Shown here: in pieces, positions 10,474 to 23,652 of the stretch
Numbering within the stretch: the stretch's first letter is position 1
Layout: every line of letters begins with the position of its first letter
DNA from: Prostheceraeus crozeri
Taxonomy: Eukaryota > Platyhelminthes > Polycladida > Euryleptidae
Assembly: GCA_907163375.1 (NCBI GenBank)
Contig: CAJQUW010007273.1
Location: 301,001 to 365,000 of the forward strand
Direction: 5' to 3'
Length of the DNA stretch: 64,000 nt
Program-made: the position numbers and the translations under genes
Notes under the pieces: model-generated
What the model was told of the DNA's origin: nothing
Seen by the model: only the letters and a program-made list of their open reading frames with translations
The model's database searches: none

Positions 10474-10956
10474 AATAAAGCATCAAAGTCACTCGCCGCG
10501 CTGTCAAGCAATAAGTAAGTTATTCTATCAAAATGAACTACCTAGCATTGAAAGAGAAATGATGACAACCGCAAATGTGCTGATAAGCTGACGGTACATA
10601 ACCATTGTCAACCACTGGAATCGTTTAGGTACCGTTGTCATGACAGCACATGTCCACGGCGTACTATTGTTTTTAATGTCCATCATGATTATAGAGTGTC
10701 GGATTTCTGTGCTTTAGACACCTATGCCGCACACATTGATAGGTAATTAAATCGGAGTCGCAATGCAACCAAGCCATTAATTAAGCACTTTCATGCTCGT
10801 TGCCACCAGTCAACAGAGGCAGCTACATAACTTATCAAGCATCTTAAACTTGCGGTTTTGAAAATCAGCAGTGTTTGTCATTGAAATTACATGCAGCATA
10901 CTTTTGCGCCTATGCTGCTGTTGTGTTAAGAGAGATTGATTAAAATGGAACCTTTG

Positions 10957-11675
10957 GAATGGAAGTTGAAGTCACTGTAAAACACAAAAGCAGCACAAAA
11001 ATCACGCGTGCTTTTACCTAGGTGCACTAGTCAACAACTGCAACATTGGGTATTTTGATGCTGAATACATTGACATCAATAAATCTCGAACAAAAAAATC
11101 ACAAATTTTGTATTTCGTCACTGACAGTTACGGAATCCATAATACGATGAGAAGAGTGTGTACATGAACTATGTGATTATTCAAAAGTGGAGACACTGCA
11201 TCACCAGGGCTGGTAAAATCCATCGCGAAGTTTCTCCAAAAAGCTAACGAATAACGATGGATGACTAAAGAAAACACTAACCAATAAGTATGAGATCTGA
11301 AAATTTATATTTGATAATTCTCCTCTCCTTCCTATTCGGAATATTTTCAACAGCATCGACCGCATGCTGTTTTCTCTCATCAAGTTGTATTTTTATGCGT
11401 ATGATGTGACCATACATGCACATGTTTTCAAATGTTATTGGAAACTAGGATTTTTGATACTGTTGCAAAGATACCTTGGTTTGACATAATTATGTTGTTC
11501 CCAACTCAACGTAAACATTTTTGACTTTGACTTTTGGGTTACACTCATTCACATGCAAAATTCTAAGCTTTTCATTGGTCATTCATGCCCCAAAATAGTT
11601 CCGTCGGTGGTGCCGCGACTTTGAATCAATATCCATTCTAGTCAGCTTCTTATGAACAATATATTTCTATGGTTG
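10957..11675 (+). mobile_element. Foldback family epsilon, one-armed copy with internal insertion
   Basis: The stretch from GGAATGGAAG (10957) to about 11080, and again from about 11530 to ATTTCTATGGTT (11663-11674), follows the left arm of the epsilon element at 25131-25395 in order, sharing TTTTCAC/TTTACC, GGTGCA, CATGCCCCAA, GTGCCGCGAC and CCATTCTAG. The roughly 440 bp between the two blocks has no counterpart in that arm and may be another insertion; I do not recognise it. No second arm is visible. Confidence 0.6.
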
Positions 11676-13309
11676 TGTCTGACTGGCAAATCGTTCGGTA
11701 GTTTACATTTACACATTGTTAATGTATGTATTACCCATAACTTATGTGTGAGAAGATATCCCTCATTACTTGTTTTCATGCCAAATACATCACTTTTTAA
11801 TTACTCTACTTTATACGGAGTTTATAGTGCATGAACTTTTAGGAATGTCAATAGGGAGTTCGTGCGATGAACTTCGTATCATCAATAATCCTTACAAAGC
11901 TGCATTGATACACCCGCAAAACAAGAAAAAGGACTATTCTCTGTTGTGTAAACTTTCGTTTTCTATGTAAGCTTTATGCCGTAAACAGTTAGTTTAGAAA
12001 AGTGCAGCTCTAAAAAATAGATATTCAGAGATGAACTGTACAGATCTATACCGAACAGACAAAGTTTCATCCACGCAATGTCAACCAGCGCCAGAACATT
12101 GTACTGGTCTATTCAGTCAATGAAGGTTGTTCATATTAACCTCGCACATCACGCTATCTCAAGTGTTGTGGCGATTGGTTCGTTCTTGCGAGATACAGAA
12201 AAATTTGAATGTCTTGTGGAGAGATATCCTATAAATACAACCGATTACTGCTCCTCAAGCACTGTAAATTCACAAGAATGTAAAGATAAATATTTCTACA
12301 CCGTATGGCTGTCTTCTACATTATCTTCAATATCTTCCAAAGTCGTCTCGTTGTATAGTGAATCGAAAACTACAAGCATTGAAGCAATTAAACAATTTAA
12401 TGGTAATTAGTGCATGTTGGATGAATACTGTCAATTATAAACCAATTACACTTGAAGAATCAATTAACATGGGAAATTGCTTACATTGCTTACTACGCAA
12501 GAGCAGGGACGTTCTACACCATCACACAAGCTGTGGTCTTTCAATACATCATGAATCTATCAAATAAGATGTATTACAGCTTCTACCAGAAAGCATTAAT
12601 AAAAATATTGTCGTCTAAATCACTGTCATTTATGTCAGAAGATGGTTGCAATTTCAAGTATTTCCATTAGGATATCCGTTTCTGTCAGGAGAGTTGAAGG
12701 TTTAAGTTCATAATGATTTTATGATAATTGAATTTGACGAAGATTGATGCTAATGCCACTACTTGAGGGAGTTAATTTGGAGGACTGCTATGCTCTTCAT
12801 TAGGTCAGTCATTTTAACATTCACATTTAAATGGTGAATTTTTAGTTTCTAGACACAGGGTGTTTTGAAAGCAGTGAAGAATGATCGATTTCTTAATGAC
12901 GGCTCAATTATGAACTATTTTCTGAAATAGTCAAATATTTCGTATGAGGTTTTCCTTTGCATGAAACGCCGTGCTGATTTTTATATAATATTTTGATGAT
13001 AGTTTTGTATTTTTGTATTGAAAATTCTGACAATTTCAATAAAAATGATGCTAATTTCATCTTCGCTTTCGAGGCCTTAAAATTATTGTAAGCACGAAAT
13101 CAGAGTTGATCGTTGGCGATTGCAGTGTGAGTTCACCTGATGGGCATGCAATAAAAAGGCTCATATTTGAAGAATTCAAGCGCAAAAATTCCTGAACAGG
13201 TGCAGACTTTGAGCTTCTCCCTACAATGTCTGGTCAATGCGGCTCGGAATGAAGCTAATATCTAAGTTAATCTAAGCTGTAATATCCAAGCTAGCTTAGA
13301 TATCTACAA
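11676..13309. other. No gene recognised
   Basis: AT-rich sequence. The longest open frame, 12078-12410 plus (110 codons), resembles no protein I know and has neighbours of similar length in other frames, so I treat it as chance. A small internal palindrome of TATCTAAG/CTTAGATA words lies at 13256-13306. Confidence 0.5.
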
Positions 13310-13456
13310 TAGCTGAACGTCTGAAAGACACCACAACAGACTGCAGTGTGTTTATTTATCCTACCGGACTCGTACACTTTCTCAACTTGCTGCTTGCCAC
13401 TACCAGGATAAATAAACACAGAGCAGCCTGTTCTGGAGTCTCTCAGACTGTTCAGA
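13310..13456. repeat. Long imperfect hairpin, about 43-bp arms
   Basis: Left arm 13320-13362 and right arm 13404-13447 pair with roughly five in six positions matched. Both ends of the hairpin contain AGGATAAATAAACAC or its complement next to a loop of about 41 bases. Weaker pairing continues outward through GCTGAAC/GTTCAGA. An 88-codon minus-strand frame (13291-13557) spans it but looks like a by-product. This may be a small foldback MITE. Confidence 0.6.
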
Positions 13457-16400
13457 AGCATACGTAGTTTGTAGCCGGAGTCGTATTCGCTCAGGACTGC
13501 TTTTGTACTTAGATTTACATGAAGAGTGATACTCAGGTCAATTTTCGTGCATGGCAAATTCTATATCGAGAAATTATTGAAATTAGCTTGATATACAAAC
13601 GATAGATATATTGATTTCATTTGGAATTCCACAAGTAATACTTTCATACGGGAATGTAAGCGACACATAACTACCAATATAACTGCGGTTTGATTTGACT
13701 TTATTATAGCTGGCGATACATACAGCACCTCAGTGGTCACTTATGTATGGAATCAGTCTAAAACAACTCCATCTACTTAGAGGTCAGACTGCCAATTAAA
13801 CCTGTGCAACTTTGAATACAACTATAGATATAATTTTAGTGAGTTGCTGACAGACTCATTGTGTCTGACGAAGTTGTATTCCAAAACGAAATATTTATTG
13901 CTCTATTAAATGCACACTACTTAGTTCTTGTATCAGTAGTTTGCTTTACAATGCGTCCAATTCACTAACTTTCAAATCGCTAAAATAATAATGTCATTGG
14001 ATTCTATCTCAAGCAGCTGATGGCCTTCAAAAGCTGCGATAGATATAATATTATGAAGTTTGTTTTCCAGCATTTTCTGATTATATAAAAAGAACCGTCA
14101 TCGATTGCAAGCAGTCTTATAGCATCAGAACTCTGACTTCTAAATTCTTTTTCACAAAACATGCATCTTAGAGCCCGTACTATAGAATTCTATTCACAAA
14201 TGATGTTTTCATGCCTTAGTTATCGTAATCAAAGATGTCACATGAAAGCGAGCAATGCTGTGTAAAGCAGTACGAGCTCATTTTACATGATTGTGTGCTT
14301 GAATCCGATTATTACTTTTCGTGCAATCACAAGTTGCGAAGAAAACTGGATGTTTCGGCCAAGGCCTGGAGCCGCTTCATTTGAAGTTGTAAATTATGCT
14401 TTAAGATTTACTCTGGACGCTTCCAGTTCAGCATGGAGGCATGAAAGTATTGATAACTAAATGCAATTTTTTGTGATTATAATAGATCGTTTCATAAAGC
14501 ATTGAATACATTCGCATTCGTAGATGAAATGACAAACGCATGAAATTCAGCAACGTATTCATAATTTGAAATCTGCAAACGGTTGCTTGGTTTTCAAACT
14601 GCAACTGCGACGCGTGTCCGTAAAGGAATTACCCTGTCCTGTTATCAATAAATCATCTAACCAACTTTGAAAATCATGGCATATCTCACAGAAATCGTTT
14701 CTCATGATTTGTATAGTGCAAAACCAAGTCTTCCTCAAATCCATTCATAGAATTATTCCTAGGGAGAAGCATAGTGTAAGTATATATATAGGTAGAGTGT
14801 CGACTCAAAAAAGTACACACTGGACATTTTATATGAAAATTGAAAATTTTTTGTGTTTTACGGTGATTACGTTCCTGCGGTCCAAAAAATTATTTGAGCA
14901 GTTTTTAAAAAGCTAAATTTTTGCAAATTTATATGCTACCAACCTGAAGCCCCTTAATAAGTAGTATGAAAAAGTTGGATATCAAAAGGAATGGATATTG
15001 GCTAACAAGCATCATAATTAAGCGGAAATTAGGCTGATGATCAAGGAAATTTCATGAGCTGCATTATAATGCAAGTCCCTGCAATTCTTCCAGGAAGAGA
15101 TGAGATCTCATGAGAGCTTCTTGGCTGAGAAATCATGTTTTTAATTCAATCTTCAGCGGCATGATTTTATGATTCACAAGGCGTCATTCTTGAATGTGAA
15201 TAGTAATATTGATCCATTAACATCTTTTAAAGTTAATTATTATCGGCTTCCTTGATTATGATGTTTTGCTTTTTCAATGGTAGTTTGTGATATGATCACG
15301 CTTAAGAAAATAATCTTATTATGATAAAGCTGAGCTTCCTGTAATGGTGCAACCCATCGAATTGCTAATCCAGCAAACTATATTACCTCTCCAAGTTGTC
15401 ATGACATGGTGGATTTGTATAATACTATACTTTATTCTGTATTCCTATCATGATCAGTCAAATTAGTATACATTTTTAGTATAAAAATTTGCATATCTCA
15501 CAGGATGCCATTGGGTCTCGACTCATGTTCATTTAATGAGATCGAAACTGTGTACACATTGGGGATTTAATAAATGCTGAGTTGCTACTCTACTTAATAT
15601 GCCTACTCTATGGGGAGAAGATTATACATGTGTGCGGCTATTCGCGCTTCCAAAAGTTCGGGCCACATTCTAACAATGGTTGTTATTTCTATCAAAGTCA
15701 TGACGGAATAAGGAAAGCTCTGTACGGAATCAACAGAAAGACATACAAAACATAATGTTGGCAGATGCTGAAATTAACTTATCCTTCCCGCTTTTTGTTT
15801 AGATCGGTTTACACATGTCACACTTTCGGTCACAATCGTATGCAGGAACTTCCTATTAATTCTCTTCAAAACTTTAAAAGTGCGAAGACAGATAAGTTTC
15901 GCGTCGGAGTGATTTTCCCAGATTATCGTTTCCTATGACGGATTTTACGCACGAAAGCCAACCAGTTTTTTTAAGTTCTCTCATTAAAATTTTGTGAACA
16001 AGTCTCGGCGTGGTTATAAAAGAATTGAATCATTTCTCTAACATGTCAATATTCCGCAGTCTGACTGAATTCTGAAGAATGGAACAGATGTCATCGAATT
16101 TGATGTTGTCGGAATTCAGAATTTCTACACCGCCGATTAATGATTTCTTTATTGACTATGCAATTTGTCATTATGGTAAAATTTCAAATTTTTCACAGAA
16201 TGGTAAACACAACAATGTCGATTCTATGATATCGTTGATAGAGGCATTTCATGAATGAATTTTTAGGAAATTGAATAAATGACTGCAACAAAAGTTCTGA
16301 ATTGACAGAATTTGATAGATATCGTCTCTCCTTGCATGTGAAAATGCAAATGGCAACTGATACAGGCTGAATACGGATTAGATCTCATTCATTATTCTCC

Positions 16401-19400
16401 AATCTTTTTTGTCTTCATTTGAAACAAGCATACACTGGAGGATGAACTTTGCACACAATACATGATCAGTTTGCATGTGTTCAGTTAAAGGTTTTAGAGA
16501 CATCGCATTTTGGTGTAAATTATTGTTAGAAGAATGTGCATGTACAATGATGTGTCAATTGTCAAGATACTTCGAATAATGCAACAATTTTCAAAACATT
16601 GACTACTCAAGATCAATCCGTTAATTCAAGACAATTCATAATTGTAACCCAGTTTCATTTTGATTATGTGTTCACTGAACGTTTTAAGAGCTGTTTCAGC
16701 TATAGCACGAATTCTAGACATATGTCCCTACCTATGCATAGCCAAGAGTTGAAACGGTGGAATACGAACGCACGTTTACAGTGCACTCTTTGAACAGTTT
16801 CCTGAAATTCGAGGCCTAAAATCTACCGTCGAAGTTGTGATAATATAACATAAACATGATAAAGAAAATTAATCGGTACTGTAGAATAACTGATCTAGTT
16901 TTCCATGACTGATAGCTGAAAATTTATCGGGATATTCCGACACATGCATGTCATAATAAAACTATGAGAAACCTAAATCGAATTCATATCCTGAAGAAAA
17001 CACCATACGCCAGGTAGCCTACCCAACTTGCCTTGAAACGCAATATACCCGATAGAAAATTGCGGCACTTTGCTGTGAAACCTCACGAGCTTGCAGCCTC
17101 CCTCAAGCAAAATTGCATCGTTAAAATGAATCGCATCTTATAAATGAAAAATTGAAAAACCAATGCAATTTCCTAATGCTAAGCACGGACGATGCGCAGA
17201 AATGTGCTTTATTAGATATCTGTGGCATATGTACACGTATTAAACTTTGGCAAATTTATTAGAAATTAATGTGTTAATCTACAAGCGCATCTCCAGTATA
17301 ATTATGCTAAAATATGTTTGTCAAGGTAACATTCTCCTTCATTTTTTATTTACTAGCTTTGCAGTGATCTCAAGTACATTGATCAAAGAAGTTATGTCTA
17401 ATGTTCCGATGACTTGACGATTGCTGTGCCTGTATTTCAGTCAGATGAAAATCAGTGGTCTGTCAAAGTAGGAGTGAAATAAACAATGTACACTGTACAG
17501 AGCTGGCGTGAATCAAATAAGGATTCAGCTGAAGTAAAACTGATTGTGTGCAATTATAACTTCTCTGATTATTGACTATTTATTGGTTAACTGCTGTCAG
17601 CATTGAGATTTTGGGTGTCATTGTAAGTAAAGATTCGGAATGGAATCAGATGCCGAAAAATGACATCATCTGTAAGTCAGATGATAGATGTTCATTAAAT
17701 GCATTAATCTTAATAAGTTCTATCTATATTGCATATTGGTTTTAAAAGTGCGAATGTCCATGTTTCATTGGTTCAAATCTCCTTTCTATTCAAAAAGAGT
17801 TATGCTACCTACAGATGCTTGATAGAAGAGATTTCATTGATGACATTCGATTTTGTAAGTAAACCTTATTATATGTAAACTCATCTTAAATGCATTTCTA
17901 TGGAAGAGACCACGCCTGGAGAGATCTTATCCACGAACAATGCAGTGGGAGATATGTACCTGTCTGTAAGACAATGAAACAGAGGCATCATTAGCCTATA
18001 CCTTGCAGTGTCAAACTTGATGAATAATTAATCCTTGGAAATTTTACATTTTTGTATTTGCATGAGGATTTATTTGATTTGTGATTTTTTTATTTATGAT
18101 GTAAAAATGTAGATATATGTACATACGGTGGTGTGAAATCCGAAAGACTGAAATAAGAAAAGGATAAATGTTTTTTGGACTTTTCAATGTTCTATAATTC
18201 TCGAGATTATAGGCATAACTGCAGAAAGTATGTTTTAATTAACTTTTCGTATTTTAACATGACCGCAGATATTTCTTATGGCTTGGTATGGATGTAGACT
18301 GTGACACGATTTAGCAAAGACATGATCAAGTCTCGACAAGCAACTATGGTTTCACTATCTCTGTGTCAATGTTTGGTTAGCAAAACAACACGTCGACTTC
18401 TGCTTACGGGGATTACCTCGATTGATCATGTCTTTCAATGAATCTCTGATCTAGTCTTTAGATAAAGGTCATCGATTGACTTCATATCTGGCGACATGCC
18501 CGGCCAAGCGAGAAGTTTTAGTGCCAATTTCAAGTCATCGCAATATAGTTCCGAACTCGCACTGGTGTCAATCACAAAGTTGTCTTGATAAAGCAGTGTC
18601 AAATGCATGGAATCCTCAATTGAAGTGTCAGGAACATAAGCATTCTCAGCAACATCTAAATTCTGTGATTTTGTTTAACGTTTTAGCGGAAAAATCAATG
18701 GCTTGCGACATATTCAGAAAGGCATAATATATAGGCTTTATATCCTCGAGCTGTCAGCTGCTATTGATTTTTAGGCTGAAATTTTTACAAGGGCATAGGT
18801 TTTCGATGTCGTCAAGCGCGTTTCTGTTTTTGAATTTAGTGTTCAAACTTTCCTTGGAAAGTTTTTACGAAACCGAGTTTCAGGAACATTTTGACCAGGA
18901 ATTTTCTTTTTTCCTTATAACACTTCATTCGATGTTCCTTCATTCTAACAGTGATACTATACACACTTCCATGTCACTGCAATTTACCTTCGCATCTTTT
19001 AGACAAACTCATCTTAGTCGAGAACCATTGAGAAACCATTTGATTGCAACAGATTTCCATTCATTTAAATAACTGCAGGCCAACTTCAAAGTAAATCATT
19101 TTGATACAGGTTCCGCTTGCTCTCTTAGATATTTCTGCCAGATCTCAATTATTACGAAATTCTTCAAGCTGCTACTTTCAACTAGCTTAGGTAGTACGTA
19201 TATAATGTGAAATGCGATAAAGGAATGAAGGATGATCAGGCCTCATTTGTCGCACTAATGATTAATTTCAAATGAGAATTTCACACGGACAGTTTCCCAT
19301 AGTTGAAATGGATCCTACCTCGATCTATTGATGTTTTGCAGAAAACAGAAACCGTTGATGCATTTTTTGACACTGGTTCAGCAGGCTTAGATGTCAATCA

Positions 19401-20934
19401 TAAATGCAGAGAGAACTATAATTTATCCTGAAATCGCCTATGCAGCACGCAAGCGAAATTGTGATGAAATAATTACTTTTCATGTCTAGTCATGTCTAAA
19501 TTCCCTAACGCTAGCAACAATATTGAAGCACTTACACAAGACAGTCGAAATTCTATGAATTAATAAGTGGTAAATTAAGCATGTGTACTTCTATGAAAAT
19601 AATGTATTGCTTGTAAGTCATAATTATTTGTCGCATGTTAATGAGAAAAAGGAGAAGCGAGGGAGAGGGGATATGACAGTTTCCTGAGAATAATGGCTTC
19701 CTGATTAAATCCATTTTCATAATGCTTTTGAGCAGCAAGAGCAAGACCACGCCGTATCGGCCCCATAAGAGCCACGTGCACGTGTATATGCGGTCTTTCA
19801 AAACAGAAAACTGGAGCTTTAGAATAAAAGGATCGTGTAGCTTTAACAAAGCTTACTGATTTTACGGAGCTTTTTTAACAGTTAACGGATTTTTCAAATA
19901 CTGATCACAGGTTTTATAATTGCAAGGAACTAAATATCAGACAGAATTGTTCAGTCGAATTTGTTCATAAACCAATGGATGTGCATTATAAGGAAAATTT
20001 GAAAGCAGATTTAAGTTTTTTGACAGACAAGGTGACATTTGCTAATATGAGTTATCTAGCTGTCTGAGGTTGTGTCTTACTACTTTGAGAGATCTGAAGA
20101 TTGCTATTGAAATAATGGATCCAAGTTGTAAAACTATCAGTGCAATCTGCACAAAAATTGTACCAGCAATGATCAAACACCTTCAATGTTAAATACTTTA
20201 GTATCAACCCTCACGGCCTACATGTAGTTTGATAACCAGGAATAGTGTCATAGTAACTGAGCTTTTTCGGCGTAATTAATACTGCGGATATTCTATTCGC
20301 TTAAAACCATCAAATTCATAATTCTGCCATTTTTATGGTACTCAAAGTCAATCTCCTTCAAGATAAGGGCAAGAGCAAATGAGTTTAAAGTCGAATATCT
20401 GAGCCCATATTCCCGGAAAAAATTTCGGCTGTTCATCATTTGTCATGTCAGTTCAACCAAATGCGATCCATGGCATGCATACACGGTTAATTATAAAGAA
20501 CAGAAAATGAAAATGAAAGTCATGTATGCACAAGAATGGCAAGCAATGTGGACAACTGTTCAGAATTGGCATGGTTCTTCTTTCCTGTACTGAGAGTCTG
20601 AAAACATGTCATCGACCGTATTCTGACATCTTTCTATAATGATTTTGATATATCAACCTCAGACATATCAAAAGTTATTGTTAAACGTATAGCAGCAAGT
20701 ATCTGACTTTATTACAGGCAGCTACACTCTTCTTATGTTCGTAGCGCACTATAGGCGTAGTCAAATATACGCTATTATTATTATTATTATTAATATTATA
20801 GATAAAGGAAAATTAACTCCTCGGACTCCGATTTGTCTGCCACTCTTGTAACAATCATTTAGAAATACATTGAGTATTACATGCGCATGCTCTTTCCAAA
20901 ATTCAAAATGATTTATTCATAACTTATTATACAT
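13457..20934. other. Long AT-rich stretch with no gene recognised
   Basis: About 7.5 kb with open frames no longer than about 102 codons, none recognised. Minor items seen: an inverted pair of AAAGACATGATCAA words at 18318-18335 and 18418-18437, and a short (ATT)n microsatellite at about 20774-20797. A segment around 18870-18920 (GAGTTTCAGGAACATTTTGA) reappears diverged near 37990, so it is probably part of an old repeat. Confidence 0.5.
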
Positions 20935-21285
20935 CTTTCAAGAATTCAATAATAATTTAGTGCTAGTATCAGTTTTACGGACAAACAGGCCACTGACAAT
21001 AGGAATGGGCCGCGAGTGACACCGGAAAGTGAGTCGCCAAGATGTTAGGGCTACCAATGGCCTACGTAATAAGTTCATATGCCCTTTCCTGCTAGGAAGC
21101 TTTAACGTCACTACTCCCCCAATGGATGCATTGACGGTACTGCCCATAATCAGACTTTAGATGTAGCGTTGTAATGCTTTAAATGCTTTCCTGCCAACTT
21201 TGAATGACGACACCGGTGCTCGACCTCTAAATCAAAAGATTGCATGGCCAATGACTTAACCACTGCATCACGGAGATCACATCTG
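20935..21285 (-). mobile_element. tRNA-derived SINE
   Basis: On the minus strand the head reads GATCTCCGTGATGCAGTGG then TTAAGTC, a good match to the tRNA A box region, followed about 35 bases later by a degenerate B box (GAGGTCGAGCACC). The rest, down to about 20935, would be the tRNA-unrelated body and AT-rich tail. ACATCT occurs just outside both ends (from about 20929 and 21281) and could be part of a target duplication. SINEs are copied by RNA polymerase III transcription and LINE machinery; I see no partner LINE tail shared here. Confidence 0.5.
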
Positions 21286-21373
21286 TTATACGCGATATAC
21301 ATGTAATTTAGCCAACCAATTGAAGTGAACAACAAATCTTTTAAACTAATAGGTTGCTAAAACAACAAGAAGC

Positions 21374-21908
21374 GTAGCAGCCACAGAATAATATTGTTTA
21401 AATTGTCACTTTCATAGAATTGCAAACTGATTCATAACGATGGCACATGCAGGAGCTTGCAAGGTGAGCACAATAATTTTTTTATACCTTACGGAGATAG
21501 GAAATATAGTCGTGCATCGCTTGCGGATTGCTGTGAATTCCCCCAAAATGCTCCGTCGGCAACGTTTCCTTAAGATTTGAAGAATTCACATCATTAAGCA
21601 GAAGTCTTCTCGATAATGTTGGTCCTTCCGATCATCATTAAAAAAGTAAGCAGGCGCACGAAAAAGCGTTCACAAACTTCTCTGTTGAACTTGATATCGT
21701 CTGTGTCTCTTTACTAGGTGATCACTGATAGCAGTCACTGAAACTTCGCACAATTTGGCGTGTTTAATGTTGAACTAGATGTTCATTGCTCCATTGCTAT
21801 GGTATTATGTCAGCAGGTTGTGCCATTTCATTAACGTTACATGTTCCAATGTTTCCTTTCTAGTCAAACAGAACAAGAGACGAGCTGTCTAATTCTGTTG
21901 TGGCGGCA
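21374..21908 (-). mobile_element. MITE family gamma, copy 2
   Basis: A full-length relative of 9046-9583 in reverse complement, 535 bp. It has GCAGCCACAGAATAATATTG at the left and an inverted TCTAATTCTGTTGTGGCGGC at the right. Small indels relative to copy 1 break any shared open frame. Flanking duplications are not obvious. Confidence 0.75.
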
Positions 21909-23546
21909 GAATGGGTTAACACCAAGCATGATCGATTTTCATTATTCATTGTGCATGTCACTTCAGATCTGAAAATTTTGAAGTTTGAAAATTATTAAGG
22001 CAATTTCCATTGGAAATTTCTGCTATAAACTAAACTTTCATCAAAAAAGAAAGACAGCTTTTCGTATTATATGCATTTTTTCCCGGGAATCGCTTGAAAC
22101 GATGCCATCGCTGTGAAATCGTTCATCTCGTTTCCTGTTTTAGAGTTGTCTTTATTGTCGGTGATTTCATCAGAGTTTGAAACTAATATGATGAAAATTA
22201 GACATCGAATAAACGGCTTCATTCATTAAATACAAATATAACTCAATTAAGCAAATCAGTTGAATTTGCAACTTTTCAATTTTTTGTTGCTAGAATTGTT
22301 AATATTCTTTGGGTTGTATCAGTTCATTTTGAAAGTTAAATTTGGCAGGCTGCCAGAAGCGATGGAAGACATTTCTTGTCCAATTAGCATGCAATAACTG
22401 ATGTGCTATTGAAACTAACAGAAACACTTGCACTCTATGGATGATTTCAATCTCAAAATTGGATGAGTTAAATGGTTTCAGTTGAAATGCCATTGACTAT
22501 AAAGATTGTAGTTAGAAAATTATCACATTTATTTGTTACCTAGTATAAGCCGCACCCCAAATCTCGGACTCAAATTCATAAAAATATTGCACATCAAGCG
22601 CGAAAAGCTAGGGCAGATGAAACATTTGTCATTTTTTTCATTGTGATTTTTTATTTACAATTTGATCCGTCGCTTCTGTCAAGTAAGACAAATAGACTCA
22701 TTCAACAAGCTTATAAATCACGAAAATCGCACTAAATGATGAATTGCTTTGCACCACTAAAATCACATTTATGGAAAAGTGTGTGTTATGCTGTGTTAAT
22801 CTATACTTCATGCATTGAAAAAATATATATAATTCATATCAATATAGAAACCTTTGAATCAACTGAGTTTTAGACAGAGAAACGCTTTAGCCACACTATT
22901 TTGTTGGTCTAGTCTCTTCAAGTGTTCATCGTTAACAGTGGCATGTTATCTTTGCGCGCCTGCGAGACTATCGCCGCAGACTCAAAAATGATTACTAACA
23001 AAAATGCATCATCACTCATTAGCTTTCGTCTGTATTTGATGGCTTCACTTAATTGCTTGGAAAAAGTAGCAGCAGTGGATTTTTCCTACCGCGCAAAAAC
23101 CGCAGACCAAAATTTTTACAATAGGTATAGAAGCATCATAGCTTTGATTATAGCTAATAATAAACAGCTGAATAGAGTATGAGTCCAGCGAACTAATTAT
23201 TTTCTGTTCATAATGTAAGTAGAGAAACTAAATAATGAGTTGCATCTTCAGTTGCAAAATGGGACCAGTCCTGAATAGCTACCATTTCATCCAATATCAG
23301 GAATCATCAGCAGTCCCAGTGACTGCACATCTCTCAACATGGACACAACTCCCAATTCAGATACATGGTAACATGTTCATAATGGCATCAATTATTTTTC
23401 CTGCTCTATAACGTAACTGCGTGTCGAATAGTTTAAGAATTTCTATGTAATCACGATTTTGATTTAACAATATGATATAACTGCTCCAGATATACATATT
23501 ATTTTTAAAAATCATAAAGATTGCAGAGTGTCAGTTCGCCTGGTCA
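21909..23546. other. No gene recognised
   Basis: AT-rich with short frames only. TATAAGCCGCACCCC near 22543 looks like one end of a pogo-type element, but no matching end was found. Confidence 0.5.
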
Positions 23547-23652
23547 TAGAATAGAAAGATGTCCTCAGACTTGAGCAATTTATGTGAAAAATTATTTACT
23601 AATAACAATAATGCTTAAATTGTTCAAGTCGGAAGACATCTTTCTATTCTAG
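23547..23652. repeat. Hairpin with about 36-bp arms
   Basis: Left arm 23547-23582 (TAGAATAGAAAGATGTC...) and right arm 23615-23652 (...GACATCTTTCTATTCTA) are almost perfectly complementary around a 32-base AT-rich loop. The whole is about 106 bases, the size of a microRNA precursor or a very small MITE. No second copy was noticed in the window. Confidence 0.7.

Larger units (their letters stand above)
6983..10514 (+). mobile_element. MITE family beta, copy carrying three nested elements
   Basis: Its ends are TTATTGCTCGACGG (6984) and the inverted match GTCAAGCAATAA (to 10514), flanked by GTAA on both sides, a probable 4-bp target duplication. The beta-derived pieces are 6983-7215, 8911-9045, 9584-9748 and 10474-10514. 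Together they match the unbroken 500-bp copy at 2901-3400 in reverse complement. The three gaps are filled by the IS630-like transposon, a gamma MITE and a delta foldback. The order of insertion is therefore alpha first, then beta, then the three inner elements. Confidence 0.75.
6845..10709 (+). mobile_element. MITE family alpha, copy split by a nest of insertions
   Basis: The left piece 6845-6978 and right piece 10519-10709 align in order to the uninterrupted alpha copy at 34411-34763. Shared words are GGACAA, GTCATTTCAG, CGATCTAG and GCTAGATCTT on the left, and ATTGTCAA, CACTGGAA, TTTAGG and TAGAGTGTCGGATTTCTG on the right. Everything between is later insertion: a beta MITE flanked by GTAA (6979-6982 and 10515-10518), which itself contains three further elements. 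Without the insert the copy is about 325 bp. No coding capacity is visible and no terminal inverted repeat is obvious, so the superfamily is unknown. Confidence 0.72.

Noticed and set aside
12078-12410. 110-codon plus-strand frame as a host gene
   Set aside because: No recognisable motif, AT-rich surroundings and overlapping frames of similar length.
22543-22557. TATAAGCCGCACCCC as the end of a pogo-type element
   Set aside because: No inverted partner or TA-flanked second end was found in the surrounding sequence.
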